From assembly GCA_947247005.1 (NCBI GenBank), contig OX365949.1, positions 7,946,001-8,010,000 of the forward strand: a stretch of DNA of 64,000 nt. The letters are read 5' to 3'. The notes under the pieces are model-generated. The model saw nothing but the letters and a program-made list of their open reading frames with translations. It had not been told where the DNA came from and did not search any database. Both the position numbers and the translations under genes were made by a program. Shown here piece by piece: positions 34,817-45,909 of this stretch (position 1 is the first letter of the stretch; each line of letters starts with the position of its first letter). The DNA comes from Spisula solida. Taxonomy: Eukaryota; Mollusca; Bivalvia; Venerida; Mactridae.

Positions 34817-35188
34817 CTGCCAGAGAAAACGTGGAATACAGTTTGAAACAATCGTTGAGACATAATCTTGTGGACAATATTGAGATCTATGTAGAGTGTC
34901 CGCTGTCAACAGATGAAATACGATTTGACAGAGTTTATCGGGTCGGAAATCCCCATAAGGCAACAGAATCGAACCGACTTAGATCAATCTTAGCAAAATT
35001 CGCCTAACTCAGTGATCGTGATGCGTCAAAAAAGCTGTTATATTGCTGGAAAAAACGAGAGGAAGTGTTAAGATATGAGCATTTTCCTAAAGAAATTGTG
35101 GACAGATGCAATTTAAATGTCACGACTGAAATAGGAAAATCAAACACGGGTTGTTTGAATGCTGGGAAGTCGAATTTCACAAATTGAC
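34817..35188 (+). pseudogene. LINE ORF1p-like RNA-binding protein fragment, one internal stop
   Basis: The frame reads NLVDNIEIY, TDEIRFDRVYRVGNP, LRSILAKFA, stop, LSDRDASKKLLYCW and HFPKEIVDRCNLN. The pattern (I/F)xFxRVxRxG...RxIxAKF...xDRxxxxK...FPKEIVxxR matches the RRM/C-terminal domain of L1/Tx1-type ORF1 proteins. No start codon or coiled coil was found upstream. A single TAA after AKFA is the only break in 124 codons. RNA chaperone role is inferred from the family. Confidence 0.65.
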
Positions 35189-35229
35189 GTCGTTGGACGT
35201 TTTGTTGCTTCAAAATCCACTATCGGAGG

Positions 35230-35435
35230 ATATACTATTATTGTAGCCTAGCGTCCTTAGAAATTTATTGCGTCTATTGCGTTTATAATATTATTGTGGC
35301 CTAGTTTACTTAGAAATTAATTGGGTCTACTTTTCTTATAATATTATTGTGGCCTGGTGTCCTTAGAAATTTATTGCGTCTATTGCGCTTATAATAATAA
35401 TGTGGCCTATTGTCCTTATAAAGTTATTGGTACAG
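35230..35435. repeat. Tandem array B, same unit as array A at 25,886
   Basis: Three to four composite units of TATTGTGGCCTAGTGTCCTT and AGAAATTTATTGCGTCTATT then GCGCTTATAATA, period near 60 bases, same orientation as 25886-26205. Confidence 0.8.
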
Positions 35436-35593
35436 CGAGCTACCACTTTCCTAAGTTGCCTCAATTTTATGGAGAAGCCAACAAAGGAGAATCTTCGTGG
35501 ACAGCCTTTAAGTATGAGGTAGAATCCTTCCAGTATGAGGTAGAATCCTTGCTTTCCGATAGATTTTATCAAAATGCGGGAGTGCGTGAGTAG
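35430..35593 (+). pseudogene. Retrotransposon gag-like fragment
   Basis: SYHFPKLPQFYGEANKGESS then WTAFKYEVESFQYEVESLLS is like the start of capsid (gag) regions of LTR retroelements, with a PKLPxFxGE...W..F..EVE pattern. A 24-base tandem duplication makes the repeated (F/K)YEVES. The frame ends at 35593. It is only about 50 residues and directly follows array B. Confidence 0.5.
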
Positions 35594-35724
35594 TCTCAAA
35601 TGCGGTAGACCCACGCACGATGTGGGAGTTATGGCATGTATCGATTAACTGATTATTACTCTAAGATTATTAGTGAAAAACAGGTCACCATTCCATCCTT
35701 GAGAATAAATATCTATATACATGT

Positions 35725-35863
35725 ACTTTATCCGCGAGTGTCAACACCACATACTTAAACAGAAGTTAAAAAAGACCATAAATGTATGAGAAAGTACAGG
35801 AACACATGTTTAAAAAGAATTTATCATGTAGCTGATCACAGAGTTTGAAGTGTACTCACTTGA
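35725..35863. repeat. Copy of the PLCG exon 1 / intron 1 junction
   Basis: 137 of 139 bases match 20724-20862 without gaps, including the reversed GTGAGT donor and four exon bases. Homology stops abruptly at 35863; the following sequence is not PLCG exon 1. Confidence 0.9.
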
Positions 35864-36022
35864 TGAAAAGTTGATTATTTATTCCAACTTTATTCTAATT
35901 GGACCCAACCAATTAACAAAAAAAAAATGAAAAAAGAGGAGAGCTATCCGTTACATTAAAATTGATGAAATGTATGGCTCAAAAGTTTGTGGTAAATGTG
36001 TAATGTAATTTTTTTATTACAG

Positions 36023-36264
36023 AGATACAGATATTTCTACCAGAACCAGGGGTAGTGGAAACTAAGAAGGTGTGCATAAAGTGCAGTAAACAACGTAAAG
36101 ACGCCAGCTGGATCAAGTGTGACTGCTGCCATAACTTTTATCATCTGGGATGCAGTAGACTTTCAAAAAGAGAACTGAAAAAATTGAAAAAGTGCCAGAT
36201 ATGGTATGGATCTGTTTGGCCTGCCAAAGCGGCAGATAGTTCAAAGATGATGGATCAGTGTTGA
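36023..36264 (+). pseudogene. Degenerate PHD-finger exon
   Basis: The acceptor TTTTTTTATTACAG precedes EIQIFLPEPGVVETKKVCIK. Zinc ligands are visible: C-I-K-C, then KCDCC, then HLGC (H and C of the C4HC3 pattern). The last pair, expected in W-Y-C-x2-C, reads WYGSVW, so both Cys are lost. The ORF ends at 36264. PHD fingers occur both in chromatin proteins and in ORF1 of some LINEs and transposon-derived genes; the mobile surroundings favour the latter. Confidence 0.6.
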
Positions 36265-36800
36265 TACTCGGACAATGAGTTCGGTGACCTAGTGTTTTTT
36301 CAATATAGTTTGATATATATTGATTACATTCATTTCTGGCAAAATTGGAACAAATTAAGGTATTACCCACCTAATAATGATTTTTTTAAAAGCTTTAAAA
36401 TATTTATATTGTTTTAATCTATGTTCATTTGTGGACTTGAATTCAGATTTTAAAGACTTTTTACCATTTATTTATAAGTTATTCGTGATTTAATACGCCT
36501 ACCCCCTTACTTTCAAGGACAATCCAAAACGAAGAGTACTGATTTCAAATAATTGCGATTATTTTCACACTATAAATGAAAAGATAACCAAAATCAGTTA
36601 ATTCATATACATTAAACATGTACATGAAAAACATGTTGAAAGGAAAGATTATTGTGTGGAAAAGACAAATTTTCACTTAATCATATGATATCAATATTCG
36701 GAATATAGCAAATTTTTCACCAATTTTTCAAAAGATCATAAAAACAATAAAAGTTCAGACCAGTTGCTAAAGTCACTCTAAAATTTATCCCATATATATA
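36265..36800. other. A+T-rich spacer, no gene seen
   Basis: No supported ORF, repeat or splice pair. Confidence 0.5.
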
Positions 36801-37639
36801 TACTGAGTACTTCTAGAAACGCAACACTGGGTCTACTGTCAATGTTTTTTCAACCTGATGATAGACAATCAAACTACATTTACTTGATGCTGTTGTATTC
36901 CATTATCAACTCTCCGGTATTAGTTAATGTTATAGAGCTACAGTTAGGTGCAGAAACAGTGCTTTGGTGTATAGTGCGGCCGAAAAATAACGAAACACAA
37001 ATTTAAAAAATCGCTTTTTTCAGAATCGTTGTTTCAAGTGAATAGATAAAGCATCGATCAAATATTGATTGATTACTTATTTATGATGTCCAACTGTCCA
37101 GAAGTTGTGAACCTGGTCTAGAGCTTGTTCACCTGGAGTTACTGATCCTGTCGGAGAGTTGTTACGCATGCATGGCCTAGGCGTGTGCGGTCATAAATGG
37201 TGCCAGTGTGTTGGTAGCGTGTCTCTAGACGAGAAATGATCGGCACATGACAATTTAACCGTCATGCAAACTCCCGTTTGACATCCGTGCCACAAACATC
37301 CACATGGCCTAATTTCGCTCTTATTCGGACAATCATGGCATTTTTATTCCGAAACTTATGTCATTTCGTTTGTGATTTTCTTTTAATCAGCAACGTTTCT
37401 AAAAAGTTCGATGCAATTTATAAATTTTATCATGCGTAAACGGTCCACGTGGAAATCATGAATTTTGTTATACTATCGTTGCACGGGATTTACGTAACAC
37501 AATCAATAAAATTTGGATGGTGGCCAAGTTTCTACAAGATTAATATACAACACTACTACACAAAATTCAAATATACATGTACAATGCAAGTTGGAAAAAA
37601 TCGGGGATAAAAACGTTGCGTTTCTAGTTGTACTAAGTA
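36801..37639. mobile_element. Tc1-like element, 839 bp, ends TACTGAGTACTTCTAGAAAC
   Basis: Left TACTGAGTACTTCTAGAAAC and GCAACACTGGGTCTACTGTC; right inverted TTGCGTTTCTAGTTGTACTA ending AGTA. A minus-strand remnant at 37120-37215 reads DRTRLGHACVTTLRQDQ, the basic linker of the Tc1 transposase N-terminal helix-turn-helix pair, followed by stops. Related copies lie at 45706-45909 and 59124-60515. Confidence 0.75.
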
Positions 37640-37857
37640 TACATTAAACACTTGAAACAATTTTTTTGAAAGTTTACCATCTTGATAATGGGTAAATTAT
37701 ATACATGTGCATGTATTATATACAAATAGGTATATACATAGTTAATGTAAATAATCAGTATAATTATTGAATTGCTATAAATGGATGCTGGTGACATTCC
37801 GTTGTGTTTCTTGAAACTGTGTATATATGCTGTAGCGAATGTCATGAATGGTTTATT

Positions 37858-38050
37858 TGCTTTTATTTATCCTCGCCACCGGAAATCCATATGGGCGAGG
37901 CCCCCAGAAGAGGCTAGTCAGTTTAGTTTTAGAAGCATCCCTGGTTCTTTTACGTGCCGATGTAAAGCATCATACACGGGACCTCGCTTAACGTCTCGTC
38001 CAAAGACGGTTAGTAATTTTAGTTATGTTAGGTGGGAAACACTGAAAAGC
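37858..38050 (+). repeat. Dispersed repeat family R-CGCCACCGG, copy 3
   Basis: TTTATTTATCCTCGCCACCG, GAGGCCCCCAGAAGAGGCTA, AGCATCCCTGGTTCTTTTAC and GTTAGGTGGGAAACACTGAA match copies at 15494 and 24490. Confidence 0.8.
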
Positions 38051-38148
38051 ATTTCTGTTTTTGACCGTCATGAAGCACTTGATAGTATTTATTTGAAGTA
38101 TGTCTATGCTTTTTAACATGTTGTGTTTTGTTACTTATTTAAGAAATT

Positions 38149-38283
38149 AAATTCTGTTCGCATATTTTGTCGGTGAATAATACACGGGCAGGAGTTCGGA
38201 TGCGGAAAAATTAAATCACGAGTGTGCAGCACGAGTGATTTAGTTTTCCGCATCCGAACGAGTGTTTTATGCGAATAGAATCG
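38149..38283. mobile_element. 135-bp foldback element / large hairpin
   Basis: GTTCGGATGCGGAAAA (38194-38209) is inverted at 38244-38259, with AATTAAATCAC / GTGATTTAG continuing the stem around a short loop. The outer arms ATTCTGTTCGCAT and ATGCGAATAGAAT extend it. Nearly the whole element is palindromic, so it folds into one hairpin. MITE-type. Confidence 0.65.
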
Positions 38284-38880
38284 TTACATATATCCTCTAA
38301 AGATGATGAAAATGGGTATGGAAACAGGCTTATTAACTATACAAACTCCCATGTATTATTAAAACCAATTGCGTGATACAGATTTATAATATCTTATACA
38401 TTGTACATGCATTAGTTATGATGATTATTATAGGTTCGTGCTTATATCGATAAAAAATATTGTATACTTTGAGACTGGCATAGGAAGCTGAACCATAAGG
38501 CCAGTCGTTCGCAGCTTCAACTATATGCCCTTTTCCTTTGTTGTTGCAAGACGATGGAAACTGTTGTCTCTTCAGCACCATTTAGTGTCAGAGTCAACAC
38601 TTGGACGACACCGTCGGGAAGTTTATGTGAATAGGGACATGGAAATAAGTGATTTATGGGATGCATATGATGCATGACATAACGGCAGAACATTTCTTGC
38701 AGGCTGTTGCTGAAATATATTCTAGATGTAAAGGAAGAGTGATATACTAAAGGAATTACATCACCAATGAGCTAAACAAGGATGATATAGAGACAGAAAG
38801 AATTCGGTGACCTTGTAAATGTGTCGTGTTTTACAATTTCATTCAATTATTTCATTTCAGTCTGATTCATAATTCTGAAA

Positions 38881-39290
38881 ATGAGCAAAATCGCAATATT
38901 CGAAGATAGGTACGTATCAAGGTTCGAGAAGTACTGCAGGGGCGATTTGGGGATACCAAGAGACAGCGAGTTATTCGGTGTTAGAGACATGAAAGTCAGA
39001 TACAGTCCTGAGTGGATGATACACAGTGCATTTCAATACCAACCTCAAATCGTTTTCACCCATGTGGGTGGGACTGACAGCGAGACTGATTCGACGCCCG
39101 AGGAGATCGTGTCTTACCTGTCCGATGTTGCTAGTAGATTTTCAGACCGGGGTATATATGTGTACATTTGTACGATATTGACAAGGGGCAATTTATTTTT
39201 GGCTAACCAGGTCACAATTTAACAAGCAAAGGAAACGTATCAATAAGCTTATGCTATGTGAAAGGATGGGATATGTGCTTTGCCAAAAAC
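38881..39290 (+). pseudogene. SGNH-hydrolase-like fragment, catalytic residues lost
   Basis: MSKIAIFEDRYVSRFEKYCR, SELFGVRDMKV, QPQIVFTHVGGTDSETDSTP and VYICTILTRGN follow the block order of SGNH/GDSL esterase-like domains found in some retroelements (GDS...G..GG....kPDiVi..iGGND). Here GDS is EDR and GGND is GGTD, so it would be inactive. The frame breaks at 39,222; FNKQRKRINKLM in the next frame continues the usual C-terminal block. Confidence 0.5.
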
Positions 39291-41298
39291 TTCTCAATAT
39301 TACACTAACGCTGTTCTGGATTTGAATGAGCTGATATTCGGCCAATATGACTACCCCAAGGTCAAGGTCATTCTTATTGAAATGTTACTAAGAGCAGTGT
39401 ATGTCATTGAAAGAAACTTATATCCGGTTAGACTTGATACTTGTATTAGTATTAACTGAATAGAGACTAAAATACTTGAATTATTTTCAAGTAGCATTTA
39501 TGAGGAAGTGGATGTTCTAGGTATGGTGCGACCATGTTCTTACAAAGCAGCAGAACATTATTATAAGAAAAGGACTAGGACATTAGTTCACAATGTGACT
39601 GATAATGCTGATGCAGGACCAATAGAGCTTGAGAAAGCAGCTTCCAGTCTTCACAATGACACACACGGGTTAACAAACCAGACAGGAAATGTATTTCAGA
39701 CATTGTTGTACTCCGATTAAAATGAAATAATTGAATAGAGAAATGATGATAATTTCAATCTTAACTTAATTGACTCTTCTACCTGTATAACTGAAAGGAT
39801 AGAAGAAGACATCGAAGAAGGGAGTAAGGAGAACATTTTAGAAGTTATTTCAAGTCATCAAATATACCATGGATACCAAATGACAGTACATGCTAGTATG
39901 TTAAGTATTTTGATGTTCACTTTGTGCTTCATGTAACATGTATAATTTAGTTGAACACAGTTGGCAGAAATTATTACTCTTAATAAGTGTTCATTTTTTA
40001 TTTCCTCACCCAGGAATCAGGAGCTTGTATTTGTTCATTAAGCGGCACTTTGTTTCAATGAAATCACCATGGAAAAGAACTTATACTGTGCAAAATACCT
40101 CGCCAGTATTTAAGAACATGTTCAGAATTGGCGCTGCTATTTAACGGATGCCAAGGCAAACATTATTTTATTGAAATACCGGTAGAAACAGGACATTTCA
40201 GATATGGTACAGCAACGATTTAAAAGACAGGGAGGAAATTAACATTGCATTGAAGACATTTGTGATGGAAGAATTTATACAAAACTATTAACTACCAAAT
40301 AGCCAATTACCAAATAATTCACATTCAAATGCAATGCGAGTTTTATCTGGAATACAGATGGTGCACCAGTACTAGTATTTAAAAGTTCCAAATTTTCAAT
40401 ATGACACATGTATTTAATTTTAATGAGCTTCCATATAAAATCAGAACAAAGAAGGAAAATATGATTCTTACAGGACAATGGGGTTCGGTTAGGAGAAGCA
40501 AGTCTTGAACATGTTTACTAAAGAACTGATGACATCATTAAAACTCTAGAGAATAGAATTGAATTGACCTTAAACAATGAAATACATAAAGCATTTTTGA
40601 TTTGTGGAACAGCCGACCTGCCAGCGAAAAGCTAAGTTATAAACTGTTATCAGGTTACTGGAAAAAACAGTTGTATGCGCTGCACACACCTTGGGGGAAC
40701 ATACAAACCGAACAAGGAGGATGTGTTCACATTTCCATGATGTATCAATACCAGCATTCCTTAATCGACAAGACGAACAGTGCTTGACAGATACAATGAA
40801 AGCTACAGAAAATAAGACTAATGGAATAAAAGGGCCCCTCTTTTTTAATGCGGTCAAAGCAGTACAGTTTTGTGTTCAGTAGTGGTATCGACTATATGCA
40901 TTTATGCATGTTGTTCTGTTGGGAATAACGAAACTGTTCATTAATCTATGGATCAGTTCTTCATCTTGAGCAGATGATTTAATTGATGAGCGACTAATAA
41001 GTATCAAACCACCAGATCTTATTACTAAAATTCCATGGACTTTGTCTAACCATTTCAAATACTGGAAAGCTTCCGAGTTACGTAGCTGGTTATGAATTTA
41101 TTCATTACCCATATTGTCTGATATTCATGAAAAATATTATTTTCTTCATTATGCTTGTTTTGTTGAAGCAATAGTGCTGCTGTGTTCCGGTTCTGTTTTT
41201 GAAGCAGATGTTGTTCGAAGTCAGACATTATTATCATAGTGTGTTTATACGTTTCCTCGTTGGTATGATGAAAGCCTGAAAGGTACCTCATTTTAGAT
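39291..41298. other. Decayed transposon-like sequence, no gene supported
   Basis: Short ORFs of 60-70 residues (for example 39508-39720) with no family I recognise. Composition and stop density suggest old coding DNA rather than unique spacer. No splice-consistent exon chain found. Confidence 0.4.
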
Positions 41299-41838
41299 AT
41301 GCACACTGCTTCATTAACCAAGATGTTTGAAAGACATAGGACCTCTTTGGGTATACATTCCTGCTTTCCAGGAAAAGGAGTAGTTACCAATAATTGTAAT
41401 GAAGTATATGTCGATATTATGAGGGAGTTTAAATGCAAACCATCAACAGTACTAGCGCATCAGAGAATAATGTTAAGAGGGGATGTATTTCATTCAGATC
41501 CCTACAGTCGTGTTCATGCAAGAAACCCATATACTGTTAAATATTTTAATATGCAGACTGGTACATTAGACTTTGGTTTTATACACTACCTCCTTTATGC
41601 AAACAAATGTGATTGTATGCATGACACATGGATATGCAAATGTGATTGTTTCTTGCTTGCTGTTTTGAAACAGTTTGACTGCGGAAACTCAATAATGGAA
41701 AGAACTTTTCTAAATGTAACACTTTCAAACTTAACTGTTTGCAAATTGTCAAACCAGATTGACATTACTGATGTTCTAAAATTATTTCTGTACATTTCTG
41801 TTGGTAAGATTGGTGGTTACAATGGGTGGAGAATTTAG
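41299..41838 (+). CDS. Unidentified C-terminal ORF, 179 codons, probably transposon-derived
   Basis: Notable stretches: NEVYVDIMREFKCKPSTVLA, FHSDPYSRVHARNPYTVKYF, GFIHYLLYANKCDCMHD and CKCDCFLLAVLKQFDC, with a Cys-rich cluster (CDCMHDTWICKCDC). This is reminiscent of C-terminal regions of large uncharacterised mollusc proteins, where HSxxYxRxxxRNxYTVxY recurs. The first part may be non-coding; the conserved look starts near residue 35. I do not know its function. It may belong with fragments at 42.94 and 51.22 kb. Confidence 0.4.
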   Translation: MHTASLTKMFERHRTSLGIHSCFPGKGVVTNNCNEVYVDIMREFKCKPSTVLAHQRIMLRGDVFHSDPYSRVHARNPYTVKYFNMQTGTLDFGFIHYLLYANKCDCMHDTWICKCDCFLLAVLKQFDCGNSIMERTFLNVTLSNLTVCKLSNQIDITDVLKLFLYISVGKIGGYNGWRI

Positions 41839-42085
41839 CACAGGCGAACAATTTGCCGAGCGACAGAATACAAAAAGTGTTGTCTTTTATCTACTCTGGC
41901 ATGATACAATACACAAAATAAGGAATCAAACTACAAATTAGCGGACTTTAAAACGGCATTCACAAGCCGGTTTGACGAAAATGACGGATTAGATAATAAC
42001 ATGATGCTGCTGTCATGGAACCAGCTGCCGACGGAAACTTGCGCGGAGTACTTTACGCGTGTGTGTTTAAGTGTACCACACACCA

Positions 42086-42508
42086 GGGGCGGGGATTACA
42101 ACGAATACTTACACTCAGCACTCAACACTCAAATATGAAAATTCACTCATTTGAGGTTCATTGTGGCATTTTTTTAGGACAAGACGTTGTAATAATGTTA
42201 AATTGGTGCTAAATATTGTTTTTGGCTTACTTCCTAGTTGAATTTAGTGTATTTGTAAGCTATAAATGCAATTCATCCGTCTGAGTGCTGAGTGTGGCAC
42301 TCGGATTCAATAATTACATTTACACCTCATAAATGGTACAAAATGGCAAAGAAAATTTATCACATGTTATTTTCAACACCTATTTACTATCTTATACATT
42401 TTCCACATCTAAATTTGCAATCTAGGACAAATAATAGCTCATTATAATACATTTTCAATATTTGAGTTCTGAGTGCTGAGTGTAAGTATTCGTTGTAATC
42501 CCGGCCCC
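42086..42508. mobile_element. MITE, 423 bp, 49-bp TIRs (GGATTACAACGAATACTTAC)
   Basis: Left GGGGCGGGGATTACAACGAA then TACTTACACTCAGCACTCAA; the right end is the same inverted (TTGAGTTCTGAGTGCTGAGT...TTGTAATCCCGGCCCC) with about four mismatches in 49. The interior is A+T-rich with a second CTGAGTGCTGAGTG block near 42283. No ORF. Truncated relative at 1109-1189. Confidence 0.75.
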
Positions 42509-42935
42509 AGAACTATCCGGACAGTTTAGTGATTTCTGTAGCAGTGAAAGGCCTACAGCGCGAGGTAAAGGCGATTTTGATGCCGCAAAATTACAATACA
42601 GTAGAATAAGTGAGAAAGGCCGCCATGTCGACAGAAAGGACAGTTAATTCGACCTTGTCAGTTTTATGAGTATGGCTACTAACGACATTGTAGATCCGGT
42701 AATTACCGCAGTAAATTCTAAGCTAGACGCTGTACTTGCTAACAACCCTCGGTAAAGATAAATGAATTATAGTTATAAACATAATAATCAACCAAGGAAT
42801 TGTAGTGATAGACAGCCGCGGACCGTCAGTCATCATGTATTTGGGATCGGACGAGTCCAGATTTCTGCTTCAGATCCACAGGTAGGGTCATTATTATTCC
42901 TCATAACTGTGTCGCTTTTAACAAGCAATGTTCAG

Positions 42936-43200
42936 AGAATATGCTAGTGAAAATGTCTCTTGTGAGATTATTCCATTTGTTGGATTTAGACAGTCTGTGT
43001 CAGGTCTCCTATACCGAGTATCACAGCAAGAAAAACCGAGTTGAACGCGCCCACGCTGAAGAAAATAAAGCATTATCAAGACATGGACCCTTTTTCATTG
43101 ACATTCACCTAATAAAACCTTGATCAACGACACAGGGGACGGATGGAGTTGATGTTGCTAGAGGTATCATCATGCTTACAGACAGGTCAATTCCACAAAT
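42936..43200 (+). pseudogene. Fragment with TEYHSKKNRVERAHAEENKA, unidentified protein family
   Basis: The frame reads YTEYHSKKNRVERAHAEENK then ALSRHGPFFIDIHL. After a stop it goes on as GVDVARGIIMLTDRSIPQI. The YHSxxNxVERxHAxxNxALSxHGPF pattern looks conserved, as in transposon-derived proteins of molluscs, but I cannot name it. Upstream (42660-42750) a short frame reads DIVDPVITAVNSKLDAVLA. Confidence 0.35.
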
Positions 43201-43572
43201 AAAATATTACATCGCTTAGAGGATCAAATGAAATAACACACAGTTTTAATGATGAACCTGAATTAACAAAATTCCTATCACTCAGTGAAGATGCCAAAGA
43301 AACATTTGACGGCACATATTCCATTATAGATAATTCAATATCAAACGATCTAGACACTGTATGGAAAATTGACCATTACTTTGAACGCAGATATGCTGAT
43401 GACTACAACGCATTTCAGATTATTCAAAATCTGCAACCACTACTGTGATTATAAAACAACAACTAGACTCTTTGAACTGTGTGACAATATTTGTTTACAA
43501 ACCGGAAATGACATTTTTGCCATCCGATGTGTTAAATCTGGCGTTTTAGTCATCAGTAACCCTCCTAATAAT

Positions 43573-44311
43573 AGAGAGGTTGCGAAAGGCAACGTGTAAC
43601 GTGTACGTGTACGTGTACGTGTACGTGAATACTATTTTTGGGTATTTCGTCATCCAGGTATGTGTAATTTCTACAAGTAACGGACGTGTGACAGACGAAA
43701 ATATAATGTGTACTACGTCACACAGTTATGCGTATGCACGGGAAACCCAATATTTTCGCCGGTAGTCTCAGTGAGTTTATATAAACACTCATTATCGATT
43801 CACGAAGAAATCATGTTACAACTGCCTTGTGATGTTACACGCACACGTTGTGTTTCGCAAGCCAATAGAGAGGTTGCGAAAGTCAACGTGTAACGTGTAC
43901 GTGTACGTCCATACCATTTTTGAGTATTTCGTCATCCAGGTATGTGTAGTTTCTACAAGTAACTACGTGTGACAGACGAAAATATAATGAGTACTACGTC
44001 ACACAGGTATGCGTACGCACGAGAAACCAAATAATTCATCACCGTGGTTTCATGGAGTTTATATAAACACTCAATATCGTTTCACGAAGAAATCGTGTTA
44101 CAACTGCAATGTGATGTTACACGCACCCGTTGTCTTTCGCAAATCGATTTTAATTGCAACGCGTACGTATACGTGTACGGGTAGCTACACGTACACGTAG
44201 CCGTACCCGTTCGCATCGCAACCTCTCTAATTTCAATTGCAACGCGTACGTATACATGTATGGGTAGCTACACGTACACGTAGTCGTACACGTTCGAATC
44301 GCAACCTCTCT
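43573..44311. mobile_element. Tandemly duplicated MITE, TIR AGAGAGGTTGCGA, with ACGT-rich palindromes
   Basis: AGAGAGGTTGCGA occurs at 43573 and 43867 and its inverse TCGCAACCTCTCT at about 44216-44228 and 44299-44311. Units 43573-43866 and 43867-44150 are about 85-90% alike (TTTCGTCATCCAGGTATGTG, GTGACAGACGAAAATATAAT, TTTATATAAACACTCA blocks). The right part repeats twice a palindromic block built of TACGTGTACG and CGTACACGTA motifs. No coding capacity. Confidence 0.7.
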
Positions 44312-44869
44312 AATATCAAAATGCTGCTGACCTTATTGTCCAGAAGAATGTGATCAGTTCATTCAAATCAAAGATGAGGAAGAAACTTTAAGCATTGAAA
44401 AATATAGACATTATGTACTAGTATATTGGAAAAAAGATGATTTATTTAAATTGAAGAAGAGATAACTAATTACTATGTGTAAGAATCAATAAAACAATAT
44501 GAAGGGACCAAAATTCAACTCGTTAAAAATCTCAACAACCATCATTCAACAACTCCAGAAGACATGTCTTACGACTTGACAAGTATTCTTAACTGCAGTT
44601 TCTGGATTATCCTCAATGTGTCTGTCATCCATACGTTTGATTGTATATCACCACGGTGTAAAACATCTGGATCTAAGGAGGGGTTAGTTTTAAAGTTCCA
44701 TATTCTGAAACATAAATCATGCGTGCTGTTCAGAAAGGAAAAAGAGGGACTTTTAGATATGATTAAAGTTTGTCAGCATTTTGAAGAACTGTTGTTTCAA
44801 CAAAATATAATGTCTTTGGACAGTAAAAGAATGTTTCCTTCCAACCAACAACAAGAAAATCGATTATGA

Positions 44870-45192
44870 ATTCATCGTTACGAACTCCCAGCATTGAACT
44901 TCCAAATCACGTTAATGACAAAAATATGAGCAGCCTATTCCAGCCACTTATAAAATATATAAGAACGGAACTATAAGACAAGGGGATGATCCAAACATCC
45001 ACATTTATGACTACACCTGGTAACACGGTTAATAGATGAAGCCAGGAGTTGTGGATGGCAATCAGGTACATGAAATTTGATAATCATATGTTTTATTTGG
45101 TTTTAAATCTACATTGTTTCTCATTTGTTTTGTTTGTTTGGTTGGGGTTTTCAGTATTTCTGTTACGTACAGTAGCCAGTTTTCCTGCAGGA
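44870..45192. other. Spacer, no gene seen
   Basis: A+T-rich. No ORF or repeat supported. Confidence 0.5.
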
Positions 45193-45660
45193 TACTGTTT
45201 TATCAAAGCATTTACGCTAGCGTAACTATAAGTTTTCCGTAAATATTGCGTACGTCGATAATATTTGCGCAAATGAGTTTTACTAAGATATTTTTTCACA
45301 TGTTCTGTCGTAGGTATTAGCGTAATTCTATGCAAGGTCGGAGTAAGCGTAAATAGCAAATATGAACGTAGTGAGGAGTTTTTGCCACGTACTGATGATT
45401 TTCGACCGTCACTTGTTGTTATAGACTGTGATTAGTAATAAAAACATGTTTAATCATCAAAACTTATCGAAATTTTATGTATATTTATTCATTCTGGTTC
45501 CCGTCATATTGGTAATATTGTGGCCCGGTCTACGTTCAATATTCAATATTTTTACGTAAGTGAATGTAACAACTTGCGATCGATTAGTAAAACACACTTT
45601 AGGATTTGCGTAAGTGACAAATATATCCGCAAACATTTACGCAATGTTAGTAAAACAGTA
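45193..45660. mobile_element. Possible TIR element with TTTACGC / GCGTAA repeats
   Basis: TACTGTTTTATCAAAGCATT at the left and TGTTAGTAAAACAGTA at the right form an imperfect terminal inversion. Many GCGTAA/TTACGC words inside both halves give several small palindromes. No ORF. Boundaries uncertain. Confidence 0.4.
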
Positions 45661-45705
45661 CCAAGAATTACGCCAATAAACCAATTCTAAAGAACACGAA
45701 TTTTA

Positions 45706-45909
45706 TAAATTTGTGTTTCGTTACTTTTCGACGCACTATACACCAAAACACTGTTCTGCCCCTAAATGTAGCTCTATGTGATAAAATGTTACCAAGTGTT
45801 TTGATAATGGAATACAATAGCATTACGTAAATGTAGTTTGATTTCTATCACCAGGTTAAAAAAATATTGACAGTAGACCCAGTGTTGCGTTTCTAGATGT
45901 ACTCAGTAT
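45706..45909. mobile_element. Truncated end of the Tc1-like family of 36,801
   Basis: Inverted copy of about the first 215 bases of the 36.8-kb element, from AAATTTGTGTTTCGTTACTT to TGTTGCGTTTCTAGATGTAC, ending TCAGTA. The other end is missing. Confidence 0.75.
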
